This document shows, one piece after another, positions 17,381-25,929 of a stretch of 64,000 bases of DNA. Where the stretch lies: assembly GCF_041060425.1 (NCBI RefSeq), contig NZ_JAULBC010000010.1, positions 62,001 to 126,000 of the forward strand, written 5' to 3'. Made by a program: the position numbers and the translations under genes. Position 1 is the stretch's first letter. Each line of letters opens with the position of its first letter. The notes beneath the pieces are model-generated. The model was not told where the DNA came from and made no database searches. It was given only the letters and a program-made list of their open reading frames with translations. The DNA is from Danxiaibacter flavus (GTDB taxonomy: Bacteria > Bacteroidota > Bacteroidia > Chitinophagales > Chitinophagaceae).

Positions 17381-17727
17381 TTTTCTCCCCGAAAGACCAT
17401 CCTTACATTCCCGTTGTTTCCCTGAAAGCCTGACAAGAACCGGTGACGTTTCACTTGAAAATTGCATGACACACCTCTCTGATATTTTGGCTCGCAGGCC
17501 TAAGGATATTCGATTATAATGTATATATCACTTCTTATAAATTCTACCGCTTAATTATTGAAGCTCACCGCTATTTCAATTACAGTATAGCAGAAAACCG
17601 GGAATTTGTCTAGTCAATTCAAGTGAACACCGATTATATTGTTTTAAGTTTAAACTTAATAATAGCTTCATCCATCAAAACAAGCTGTCTGGAGGACTCG
17701 ACCCGAGGACATTTAAAAAAAGGACGG
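17381..17727. other. long leader without a gene
   Basis: No coding frame, terminator or repeat family was recognised. The one standout is the 16-bp perfect palindrome at 17644-17659, described separately. The in-frame extension of the downstream gene to 17623 is rejected because it would place 35 polar residues before a good signal peptide. Confidence 0.5.
17644..17659. promoter_or_regulatory. 16-bp perfect palindrome, candidate operator
   Basis: TTAAGTTTAAACTTAA is a perfect palindrome 68 nt upstream of the start of the outer-membrane protein gene, and the flanks continue the symmetry imperfectly (ATTGTT against TAATAG). It could bind a dimeric regulator. It is AT-rich, so chance is not excluded. 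Confidence 0.35.
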
Positions 17728-20625
17728 ATGAAAAAAAGCTCTTCGCTCTTACTTCTTTTACTTTTTAGCAGTTTTATCCATGTAATGGCTCAGAGTGGAT
17801 CTATTAAGGGCGTTTTGAAAGACACAACAGTAAAACAATCGTTGAAGGGCGCAACAGTGAGCGTTTTGGAAAAGACAGATTCCTCAGTTGTCATTTATGG
17901 GTTGGCAGAAGATAACGGCATTTTCCTGCTAAAAAATATTCCCGCAGGCCCACATATACTCAGCGTCAGTTTTCAGGGATATGAAACGCATTATAAACAG
18001 GTGAACATAGTTGCAGATTCAACTGTAAGTGCGGGTACAATTTATCTTCAGATGGCCGCAAATAATCTTGGTAATGTAACGGTAGAGGCGCCGCCAATTG
18101 TAGTAAAAAAAGATACTGTTGAATTTAATGCGTCCATGTTCAAAACAAAGCCTAATGCAAATGCAGAGGACTTGCTAAAAAAGCTGCCCGGTGTTGATGT
18201 TGGAACTGATGGAACCGTTAAGGCGCAGGGTGAACAGGTGCAGCGGATTCTTGTGGACGGGAAACGTTTTTTTGGTGATGATCCTAAAATGGCAACCAAA
18301 AATCTTCCTCCGGATGTTATTGACAAAATACAGGTTTTTGACGACCTGAGCGATCAAAGCAAGTTCACGGGATTTGACGATGGTAACCGTGTTAAGACCA
18401 TCAACATTACTACAAAGAAGAACATGCGCAAAGGTTATTTCGGACGCGCAATTGCAGGCGTGGGCAATAAGGGATTGTATGACGAGGCTTTGAATCTTAG
18501 CCGGTTTCACGGTGATCAGCAGATCACAATTATCGGGCAGGCAAATAACACCAACAACCAAAACTTTACAACTCAGGATATTCTTGGTGCATCCGGTGGT
18601 GGTGGCAGAGGTTATGGCGGAGGTGGAAATAGTGGAGGAGGTGGTCGTGGTGGCGGCGGTGGAATACAACCTACGACCAACAATAACGGGATAACAAAAA
18701 CTTTTGCCGGCGGGATTAATTACCGGGATGCATGGGGAAAGAATACTGACTTCTCCGGAAGTTATTTCTATAACAACATGCAGGTGCAGAAAGACCAGAA
18801 CAGTGCAACTGAAAATCTGTACCCTGGAAAGCCCTCGCAGTTTGAGGATAAAGATCAGGCATCAAATAACAGGAACATCAATAACCGGCTTAATCTGAAT
18901 CTTGAGACAAATTTTGACTCATCCAATTCAATGATCATAAGACCAAATGTAAGCTGGCAGCAATCTGATAATAGTGCACAATCCGTTTCGAATAAGGTTA
19001 TGAGTGATAAAACGACACCAATAAATAGCTCAGTCGCCAATAGTAACTCATCGCGCAATGGCTATAACGGTAGTGCTGATGTGTTGTTCAGGCATAAATT
19101 CAAAAAGAAAGCACGGACTGTGTCGTTTGATTTGAATTTTGGTGGCAGTTCAAATGACGGAAGTGGCAGTAACTATTCATTGAACAAATTTTTTCTGCCA
19201 ACCGGAGATTCTATAAATACGATCAATCAACAGTATGTAGGTAAATCAAATAGTCAGGGCTTCAGTTCAACAGTCTCCTACACCGAGCCGGTTACCAGGA
19301 ACTCATTGCTGGAGTTGAATTACAACTATTCGTATAACAAAAACACATCCGACAAAACAACTTACGATTATAATCCCGATGAGCAGAAATATAGCATTAT
19401 AGACAGCCTGCTGACCAATGCGTACGAAAACACTTATCATTCAAACAGGCTTACATTGAATTATCGCATTCAAAGCCAGAAAATGAATTTAAGCTTTGGA
19501 TCAGGCGTGCAGTTTGGAGATCTTACAAGCATTAATCGTACAAAAAATCTTGACTTAACACAGCATTACACAAATATTTATCCAACAGCTAATTTCAACT
19601 ACAGGTTCTCTAAAACATCTAACCTGAGGTTTAATTATTCAGGCAGAACAGCACAGCCGAATGTTCAGCAGTTACAACCTGTAATAGACAATAGTGATCC
19701 GATGAACATTCAAGTGGGTAATCCGTTGCTGAAGCAATCATTTACCAATTCGTTCAGATTATTGTATACATCATTTGACAATGTGAAGTTCAGAAATATG
19801 TTTGCTTCCGTTAATGCCAGCTTTATTGGCAACGCGATTGTAAATGCAACAATTACTGATTTGAAAACCGGTGTAGATACGTTAATACCGGTGAATATGA
19901 ACGGCTCATACAATCTGTCTGCTTTTTTCAATTATGGGTTCCAATTGAAAAATCCTAAATCCAATCTCAATTTCACCACAAATTTCAGCGACTCAAGAAG
20001 CGTTGGGCTTGTGCGTACATTGGACAGCGTGGGCGTAGCATTGAATAAGCAAAATATCACTACGAATTATACGATCGGAGAATCTATCAAATGGACCACC
20101 AATCTGAAAGATAATTTCGATATGAATTTTGTAACGACTCCAACTTATAACATCGCTAAATACTCGATTCAGCCTTCTCAGAACGCCAATTATTTTTCAC
20201 TCATTCTGGGCGTTGAGCCAACATATTATACCAAGAGTGGATGGGTATTGTCATCTAACTTTAATTATACTTATTACGGTGGCCGCGCAACAGGTTACAA
20301 TACAAGTGTGCCATTATGGAACGCTTCTGTTGCCAAACAATTATTTAAAAAGAAACAAGGTGAGATCAAATTCACTGTATTTGATCTGTTAAACCAGAAT
20401 GTAAGCGTAACCCGTAATATAACTGACAACTACGTACAGGACGTCCATACCAAGGTGCTGACAAGATATGCCTTGTTAACCTTTACCTATAACCTCCGCA
20501 GTTTTTCCGGAGCTGCTCCGCAGCAAAGAAACAGAATGGGCCCACCCTTCATGCGTGATGGCGGACCTGGCGGAAGACCACCGGGAGGAGGTATGATGAT
20601 GCCACCGCCACCGCCGGGACAGTAA
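17728..20625 (+). CDS. outer-membrane beta-barrel protein (OMP_b-brl_3 / TonB-receptor-like)
   Basis: 965 residues: signal peptide (ending VMAQSG), carboxypeptidase-regulatory-like domain (about 25-110), a plug-like region (LLKKLPGVDVGTDG at about 150, ILVDGKRFFGDDP), then a large 16-22-strand barrel with many alternating aromatic strands. No TonB box was seen. A glycine-rich loop lies at about 288-312 (runs of GGG with R and Y) and the C-terminus is a Pro/Gly/Met tail (GGRPPGGGMMMPPPPPGQ) instead of the usual terminal aromatic strand. It is likely an outer-membrane transporter or receptor of unknown ligand. The start at 17728 is chosen for the signal peptide. No SusD partner is adjacent. Confidence 0.85.
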   Translation: MKKSSSLLLLLLFSSFIHVMAQSGSIKGVLKDTTVKQSLKGATVSVLEKTDSSVVIYGLAEDNGIFLLKNIPAGPHILSVSFQGYETHYKQVNIVADSTVSAGTIYLQMAANNLGNVTVEAPPIVVKKDTVEFNASMFKTKPNANAEDLLKKLPGVDVGTDGTVKAQGEQVQRILVDGKRFFGDDPKMATKNLPPDVIDKIQVFDDLSDQSKFTGFDDGNRVKTINITTKKNMRKGYFGRAIAGVGNKGLYDEALNLSRFHGDQQITIIGQANNTNNQNFTTQDILGASGGGGRGYGGGGNSGGGGRGGGGGIQPTTNNNGITKTFAGGINYRDAWGKNTDFSGSYFYNNMQVQKDQNSATENLYPGKPSQFEDKDQASNNRNINNRLNLNLETNFDSSNSMIIRPNVSWQQSDNSAQSVSNKVMSDKTTPINSSVANSNSSRNGYNGSADVLFRHKFKKKARTVSFDLNFGGSSNDGSGSNYSLNKFFLPTGDSINTINQQYVGKSNSQGFSSTVSYTEPVTRNSLLELNYNYSYNKNTSDKTTYDYNPDEQKYSIIDSLLTNAYENTYHSNRLTLNYRIQSQKMNLSFGSGVQFGDLTSINRTKNLDLTQHYTNIYPTANFNYRFSKTSNLRFNYSGRTAQPNVQQLQPVIDNSDPMNIQVGNPLLKQSFTNSFRLLYTSFDNVKFRNMFASVNASFIGNAIVNATITDLKTGVDTLIPVNMNGSYNLSAFFNYGFQLKNPKSNLNFTTNFSDSRSVGLVRTLDSVGVALNKQNITTNYTIGESIKWTTNLKDNFDMNFVTTPTYNIAKYSIQPSQNANYFSLILGVEPTYYTKSGWVLSSNFNYTYYGGRATGYNTSVPLWNASVAKQLFKKKQGEIKFTVFDLLNQNVSVTRNITDNYVQDVHTKVLTRYALLTFTYNLRSFSGAAPQQRNRMGPPFMRDGGPGGRPPGGGMMMPPPPPGQ

Positions 20626-20632
20626 GCTGTGA

Positions 20633-20834
20633 GCTATTAGCTATCAGCTTTTAGCCAGCAATATGCCGCCGGGTTGTTTCAAAACCATTTTTAATAGGTA
20701 ATAGTATTTCTCGTTGAGCATATTAGTTACCTGTTTTTTTTCAGGCGAGACGTTATTTGCGTGTTAAAGAAATAAGGACGGGATTCACCTGCGTATTTCG
20801 TACTTCGTAAATCGTACTTCCTAAATCGTACTTC
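20633..20834. repeat. AGCTATCAGC and GTACTTCG repeat region
   Basis: 20632-20655 carries degenerate AGCTATTAGCTATCAGC units. 20791-20834 carries TCGTACTTCGTAAATCG and TCGTACTTCCTAAATCG units in tandem (about 21-nt period), including the exact 20-mer also present at 223-242. Between them is CCTGTTTTTTTTCAGG, a short stem with a T-loop. No gene is present in 20626-20923. Confidence 0.6.
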
Positions 20835-20923
20835 TTTTCGAACCAACTTCTGCAGCAATTTGTTGATTATTTGTACCTTTTGCATGTAAATGCCATTAGA
20901 AAGGAGATGGGCTAACACGAATT

Positions 20924-23146
20924 ATGAAAAAGTACCTGACCGGATTTTTCTACTCCATGCCTGTGCAAATGTTGTTTCTTCATTTTAAACGCTACCAGGT
21001 ATTCCTGGTATTCTGGTACATTCTATTCGCAACAGTTGGTGGCGCATTCTTACAACCTTACGGAGCAAATTCACTATTCCTTGCGCCGGAATATCTTAGC
21101 CGCGTAAGTGCTGTAAGTACGGCCATTGTTGGTTTTGCTACGGGAATTTTTGTAATGAGCTGGAACATTACCACCTTTATTCTGCATAGCAGGCATTTTA
21201 AATTTCTTGCAACAACATCTCAGCCTTTTCTAAAATATTGTATAAACAATGCAGTCATTCCAATTGCATTTTTAATATACTATTTAATAGTTGCGTACAA
21301 CTATACCAATAACCAGGAATTAATAGCCTTCGGCGAGTTTGCGGTTCTTTTTAGTGGCTTCACTGTGGGTTTTTTGTTTTCTGTCATTATTGCATTCAGT
21401 TATTTCTTCGGGACCGACAGAACCATTTATCATCAATACGCAAGTTTTATTGATACGGCCAACATGAGGTACGCGCTGGCAATTAAAGACAATCCGCTGC
21501 CGGCAGAAAAAAACGAAATGCGCATTGATTGGTTCTTTAGTGCGAAACTGCATTTACGTAAGCCAAGGGATGTAAGGCACTACAGTCAGCCGTTTCTTGA
21601 TGCGATCTTTAAGCGCCATCACCTTGCAGCTGTCTTTGCAATTCTTCTGGCATTTATAATTCTGATAAGCATTGGCTTTTTGTCTGACAATCCTGTTTTC
21701 CAGGTGCCCGCGGCGGCCAGTATCATGGTGTTTTTTGCCATCCTTATTGCGTTTGCAGGTGCTGTGGCACTGTTTCTCAGGGGATGGAGTTTTCCTGCAT
21801 TGCTTATTTTTTATGTGGTGATAAACTGGCTTTATCTTGAAGATATCATAGACCTGAGAAATAAAGCTTATGGACTGGATTATAAAAACAAAAAAGAAAG
21901 ACCGGTATATGAACGTGAGCAAATTCTTGCTTTAGCGTCAGAAAAAAATGTAAATGATGATAAAGCATACTATGAACAGGTGTTAAACAATTGGAAAGCA
22001 AAACAACAGGAAGACAGTCCTGTTGCTGTTGTCATTAACGTGAGTGGCGGAGGAATAAGAAGTGCAGCGTTTACCATGAATGTGCTGCAACGCCTCGATA
22101 GTTTGACAAATGGAGAGTTGATGAACCATACAGTGCTTATTACAGGAGCTTCCGGCGGAATGTTAGGTGCTGCATATTTTCGTGAACTGTATCATGAAAA
22201 AATGATGGGTAAATCTATTGATCTGCGTGATAAATCTTATGTCGAAAATGTTTCCAGGGACTTGCTGAATCCTTTGTTCTCATCATTTGTTTCCCGCGAT
22301 CTGGTTGGTCCTGCAAAAAAATTTAAGGTCAACGGTTATGAATATGTAAAAGACAGAGCTTACGCTTTCGAGCAGAAGCTTGATCAGAACACTGGGGGAA
22401 TATTGAACAAGAAATTGTCTGATTACCTGCAACCTGAAGCGAGTGGACAGATACCGCTGATTTTTTTCAATTCAGTTGTAAGCCGTGATGCCCGTAAAGT
22501 AATTATTGCAACACACCCAGCCAGGTTTCTCATGCAGAACCATTCTGATACGGCAAACCTTGTAGCTAACGATCCGGATGCGCTGGATTTTACATCTATG
22601 TTTGCCAAACAAAACGCGGGTAACCTGCGTGTGCTTTCGGCATTGCGGATGAATGCAACGTTCCCCTATGCGCTGCCTAATGTATGGCTTCCAACGGATC
22701 CGATTATTGATGTTATGGATGCCGGGCTGCGCGATAATTTTGGACAGGAATCATCCATGCGTTTTTTGAATGTATTTGAAAACTGGTTTGAAAAGAATAC
22801 AAGCAAAGTGCTGTTAATTCAGATTAGGGACAGGAGACTTGGCGATTGGGACAGGCCGTTCGATGCAAACAGCATTATGGGATTTGTAACAAAACCTTTG
22901 ATGATGTTTCAAAACAACTGGCAACGCTTACAGGATTATTACCAGGGAGACCAGCTTCAATATTTCTACAATGGTTACGGCTCCAACTTTCATCGCATCA
23001 GCTTTCAATATGTTCCGCGCCGCAAAGATGCATCTGCATCCATTAGCTTCCACCTGACTGCAAGTGAAAAGGTAGATGTTGCTGCCGCTGTTGAAAATAC
23101 TTATAACCAGGAGTCTTTTAACACGGTAGTGGGATTAATGAAGTGA
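20924..23146 (+). CDS. membrane-anchored patatin-like phospholipase
   Basis: 740 residues. The N-terminal half has about seven transmembrane helices (near 24-45, 62-88, 108-127, 137-164, 236-258, 264-287, 290-308) with a cytosolic or periplasmic loop at about 165-235. The C-terminal half is a patatin lipase: oxyanion loop SGGGIRSAAF (374-383), nucleophile elbow GASGG with Ser410, and the catalytic Asp599 in DAGLRDNFG. It should hydrolyse acyl chains of phospholipids or related lipids at the membrane. The N-terminal membrane domain is of no family I know. It is transcribed alone and converges on the pgl gene. Confidence 0.82.
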   Translation: MKKYLTGFFYSMPVQMLFLHFKRYQVFLVFWYILFATVGGAFLQPYGANSLFLAPEYLSRVSAVSTAIVGFATGIFVMSWNITTFILHSRHFKFLATTSQPFLKYCINNAVIPIAFLIYYLIVAYNYTNNQELIAFGEFAVLFSGFTVGFLFSVIIAFSYFFGTDRTIYHQYASFIDTANMRYALAIKDNPLPAEKNEMRIDWFFSAKLHLRKPRDVRHYSQPFLDAIFKRHHLAAVFAILLAFIILISIGFLSDNPVFQVPAAASIMVFFAILIAFAGAVALFLRGWSFPALLIFYVVINWLYLEDIIDLRNKAYGLDYKNKKERPVYEREQILALASEKNVNDDKAYYEQVLNNWKAKQQEDSPVAVVINVSGGGIRSAAFTMNVLQRLDSLTNGELMNHTVLITGASGGMLGAAYFRELYHEKMMGKSIDLRDKSYVENVSRDLLNPLFSSFVSRDLVGPAKKFKVNGYEYVKDRAYAFEQKLDQNTGGILNKKLSDYLQPEASGQIPLIFFNSVVSRDARKVIIATHPARFLMQNHSDTANLVANDPDALDFTSMFAKQNAGNLRVLSALRMNATFPYALPNVWLPTDPIIDVMDAGLRDNFGQESSMRFLNVFENWFEKNTSKVLLIQIRDRRLGDWDRPFDANSIMGFVTKPLMMFQNNWQRLQDYYQGDQLQYFYNGYGSNFHRISFQYVPRRKDASASISFHLTASEKVDVAAAVENTYNQESFNTVVGLMK

Positions 23147-23211
23147 GAAAAATTAAAAGTCCGCTTTTAACCAGCATTCTTCATAATTAGCTAAACTATA
23201 AAAGCAAAAGA

Positions 23212-23250
23212 CTCACCCTGGGACGCTGTTCTTATGGGTAGCGTGGTGAG
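23212..23250. other. hairpin between convergent genes
   Basis: CTCACC pairs with GGTGAG and, inside, ACGCT with AGCGT, leaving an internal loop and an 11-nt apex. It lies between the patatin and pgl stop codons. There is no T-run directly after it, so it is a weak terminator candidate or a structured RNA element. Confidence 0.4.
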
Positions 23251-23314
23251 TACTGTTATGCAATGTTACATGTTTTTATTTTATATGTAATAGATATTTT
23301 GTTAATGAGATAAA

Positions 23315-24043
23315 TTATTTTTTCAATTCTTCTCCGGCTGCTTCATCAATAAACCAATGCAATTCTCCCGGTTCTGGTTTTATCACCTGTGAGGGATAAA
23401 CCTCGGGCCTGAATTCGCCCTCGATTACATTGTGCAGTACATGCGCCTTGTTTGCGCCTGTAACAAGAAATGCCACGGCTGCCGATTGGTTAACCACGGG
23501 TGCCGTCAGTGTTACACGAAACATATCCTGGGAATCAAGCCACAAACTGGTGGTCCATTTTTTTTGTTCATGAATAACATCTGTTTTTCCGGGGAACAGC
23601 GATAATGTATGACCGTCATCGCCCATGCCTAACAGAACAACATCAAAAGTGTGCGTTGAGTTGTGAAAATAGTCCGCAAGTATTTGTTCATATTCAATTG
23701 CAGATTCTTCATGCGGGATGTCTGTGCGCATGATATGGATATGTTCTTTAGGAACAGGGACATGATCGAGTAATGTATCAAATGCCATTTTTGCGTTGTT
23801 TCTTTCATCCGTAAAAGGCACATACCGTTCATCACCCCAGAATATATGCAGCTTGCTCCAGTCTATTTTGTTCTTATATGCATCACTTGCAAGTAACTCG
23901 TGTAATTTCTTAGGCGTGCTTCCGCCGGATAACGCAATGGTAAATTTATCCTGGTTTTTTAACGTATTGCTGATACGGTCTACCAACCAGTCGGCTACCT
24001 GTCTGCTAAGGTCTTCCGTGTTTTTTGAAATATGAAACTGCAT
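23315..24043 (-). CDS. 6-phosphogluconolactonase
   Basis: 242 residues, full-length for the DevB/SOL-type enzyme. Motifs: ALSGGSTPKKLHE (35-50), FWGDERYVPF (about 68-77), VVLLGMGDDGHTLSLFPG (about 135-152) with the catalytic His, and VTGANKAHVL. It hydrolyses 6-phosphogluconolactone in the oxidative pentose phosphate pathway, in the cytoplasm. The usual partners glucose-6-phosphate dehydrogenase and 6-phosphogluconate dehydrogenase are not in this window; upstream, on the opposite strand, is gmk. Single-gene unit. Confidence 0.93.
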   Translation of the reverse strand: MQFHISKNTEDLSRQVADWLVDRISNTLKNQDKFTIALSGGSTPKKLHELLASDAYKNKIDWSKLHIFWGDERYVPFTDERNNAKMAFDTLLDHVPVPKEHIHIMRTDIPHEESAIEYEQILADYFHNSTHTFDVVLLGMGDDGHTLSLFPGKTDVIHEQKKWTTSLWLDSQDMFRVTLTAPVVNQSAAVAFLVTGANKAHVLHNVIEGEFRPEVYPSQVIKPEPGELHWFIDEAAGEELKK

Positions 24044-24126
24044 AATGTTATTCTTTTCTTGTTACAAGATTACTTCTTTTTTAGCGTTTCGCCTTGACGT
24101 GTTGCGTTCAAAAATGCGTGTGACTG

Positions 24127-24157
24127 TTGGAGACACGCCTTTTACACTTTACATTTG
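24127..24157 (+). promoter_or_regulatory. gmk promoter, probably giving a leaderless mRNA
   Basis: The -7 box TACATTTG is at 24150-24157 and a -33 TTG at 24127-24129, 20 nt apart. The box ends 5 nt before the gmk ATG at 24163, so transcription should start at or next to the start codon. This also argues against the longer frame starting at 24127. Confidence 0.6.
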
Positions 24158-24162
24158 CTGCA

Positions 24163-24738
24163 ATGAATGAGCCAAATAAAAAACTAATCATCATAACAGC
24201 ACCTTCCGGGGCTGGCAAAACCTCCATCACAAGATATTTACTTGCGAAATATTCAAACCTGTCCTTTTCTATTTCTGCCGCAACGCGTTTACCTCGGGGT
24301 GACGAGAAGAATGGTGTGGAATATTATTTTCTTTCTGTTGAAGAGTTCCAGGATAAAATACAAGAGAATGCTTTTGTTGAATGGGAAATGGTCTATGAAG
24401 GAAAATATTATGGTACTTTGAAAAGCGAGCTGGAAAGAATTTGGAGTCATGGTAAAACGCCTATGCTGGATATTGATGTAAAAGGGGCCATTCACGTTCA
24501 GCAACAGTTTCCGCATACTTCTCTATCTATCTTCATCGAACCGCCATCTGTAGATGAACTACGCAAGCGCCTCGACAGTCGCGGTACAGAAACCGCCGAA
24601 AGTCTTCAGACAAGGGTAAATAAGGCCTCTTACGAAATCTCATTCAAATATCATTTCGACAAAATCATCCTCAACGACAATCTCGATAAAGCCTGCAAGG
24701 AAACGGAAGAGGCGATTATGGAGTTTTTGAAGGGGTGA
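24163..24738 (+). CDS. guanylate kinase
   Basis: 191 residues, the normal length. P-loop APSGAGKTSITRYLL at about 10-24, GMP-binding segment TRLPRGDEKNGVEYYFLS (about 43-60), WEMVYEGKYYGT (about 75-86), and DIDVKGAIHVQQQFP (about 101-115). It phosphorylates GMP to GDP with ATP, in the cytoplasm, and is essential for GTP and (d)GTP supply. The start at 24163 is fixed by the promoter right before it and by family length. No co-transcribed neighbour; the downstream gap is filled with repeats. Confidence 0.95.
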   Translation: MNEPNKKLIIITAPSGAGKTSITRYLLAKYSNLSFSISAATRLPRGDEKNGVEYYFLSVEEFQDKIQENAFVEWEMVYEGKYYGTLKSELERIWSHGKTPMLDIDVKGAIHVQQQFPHTSLSIFIEPPSVDELRKRLDSRGTETAESLQTRVNKASYEISFKYHFDKIILNDNLDKACKETEEAIMEFLKG

Positions 24739-25110
24739 GGGGTGAAGGATAAGGCGTAAGGTATCAGGTATCAGGTATCAGGTTTCAGGCGATTTAAATT
24801 CAAAAGTAAAAAGTCTCAAAATTCAAAAACAAAGGTTTTGGCACCACACTTCGTCCACTAGCAACGTACATTAAGCATTATGCATAATAGGATTCTGCTG
24901 CACCTAAACATCGTACACCGTACATCTAACACCATTCATAAATAGCAGCCTGTTGCACCTGGGTACTTCGTACTTCGTACCTCGTACTTGATAACACCAT
25001 CTGGCCGCTCACATCGTACACCGTACCCGCCCGAACGTACCGTCGGTGCGGGCGGGCATCTAACATCGTACATATTCATTATCTTTATCTTCAACCAATC
25101 CTCACTCCTC
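24739..25110. repeat. mosaic of short-period repeats with a GC-rich hairpin
   Basis: 24745-24790 holds GGTATCAGGTATCAGGTTTC units; 24790-24835 AAATTCAAAA-type units; 24900-25075 variants of ACATCGTACACCGTACATC, and at 24963-24989 tandem GTACTTC units. A GC-rich hairpin is embedded at 25026-25056. Two segments each ending in GTTGCACC or GCTGCACC are about 72 nt apart. No gene is present; the in-frame extension of the dehydrogenase through this region is rejected. Confidence 0.6.
25026..25056. other. GC-rich hairpin inside a repeat tract
   Basis: CCCGCCCG (25026-25033) pairs exactly with CGGGCGGG (25049-25056); the loop contains a second small stem ACCG/CGGT. It interrupts a run of ATCGTACACCGTAC units in an otherwise AT-rich region. 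No T-run follows. Confidence 0.5.
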
Positions 25111-25929
25111 ATGTCGTTTCAAAACAGAACGGTTTTTATTACAGGCGCCAGCCGCGGTATAGGTAAAGCGATAGGTTTAAGGCTTGCCGGTGAAGGCGCA
25201 AATATTGTGATTGCGGCAAAAAGTGTGAGTGAAGATTCCAGGCTCGGAGGAACCATTTACTCCGCGGCGGAAGAAATGGAAAAGGCCGGTGGAAAGGCGC
25301 TGCCTGTGCAGGTGGATATCCGCGATGAGGCTCAAATAGAGACGGCAGTGCAACAAGCCGCTGATGAATTTGGAGGAATAGACATACTGATCAATAACGC
25401 ATCGGCAATCAATCTTTCCGGCACAGAAAAGCTGGAGACCAGGAAGTTTGATCTTATGCATGATATAAATGTTCGTGGTACTTTTCTCGTCACAAAACAT
25501 TGCATACCTTATCTGAAAAAATCGCCGGGGGCCCATATATTAACACTTTCGCCGCCGGTTAATCTGAATCCCAAATGGCTTGGTCCGCATGTTGCCTATA
25601 CACTAAGTAAATATAACATGACGATGATGGCAATGGGCTGGGCGCAGGAATTTGCACAGCACGGAATTGCATCGAACAGTTTATGGCCGAAAACAACCAT
25701 TGATACTGCAGCAGTAAGAAACTTACTTGGTGGCGAGGCGCTTGCAAAAATGAGCCGCACCACAGATATCCTTGCTGATGCGGCTTATTATATTCTAAAT
25801 AAAAAAAATCTTCAATACACCGGCCGTTCTTTTATTGATGAAGAAGTGCTTACTGCAGAAGGCATCACCAATTTTGACAAATACGCCGTAACCCCCGGCG
25901 GCAAGCTCTACACCGATCTCTTTCTATAG
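25111..25929 (+). CDS. HSDL2-like short-chain dehydrogenase
   Basis: 272 residues. The N-terminal Rossmann motif is TGASRGIG (about 11-18), followed by NNAS, then a catalytic region with TLSPPVNLNPKW and YTLSK (Tyr and Lys of the active site). The overall pattern, including AAKSVSEDSRLGGTI and SNSLWPKTTIDTAA, matches hydroxysteroid dehydrogenase-like protein 2 rather than FabG; bacterial members are NAD(P)H-dependent oxidoreductases of unknown substrate, possibly in acyl-CoA or sterol-like lipid metabolism. The C-terminal SCP2 domain of animal HSDL2 is absent. The start at 25111 is set by the Rossmann fold; the frame is open further upstream through repeats. Confidence 0.85.
   Translation: MSFQNRTVFITGASRGIGKAIGLRLAGEGANIVIAAKSVSEDSRLGGTIYSAAEEMEKAGGKALPVQVDIRDEAQIETAVQQAADEFGGIDILINNASAINLSGTEKLETRKFDLMHDINVRGTFLVTKHCIPYLKKSPGAHILTLSPPVNLNPKWLGPHVAYTLSKYNMTMMAMGWAQEFAQHGIASNSLWPKTTIDTAAVRNLLGGEALAKMSRTTDILADAAYYILNKKNLQYTGRSFIDEEVLTAEGITNFDKYAVTPGGKLYTDLFL

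Noticed and set aside
23160..23280. Small structured RNA between patatin and pgl
   Set aside because: The hairpin has internal loops and no promoter; I list it only as a hairpin.
24127..24162. Longer start for guanylate kinase
   Set aside because: It contains the promoter boxes and adds 12 residues absent from the family.
24988..25110. N-terminal extension of the dehydrogenase
   Set aside because: It runs through repeats and a GC-rich hairpin and would put 41 unrelated residues before the Rossmann motif.
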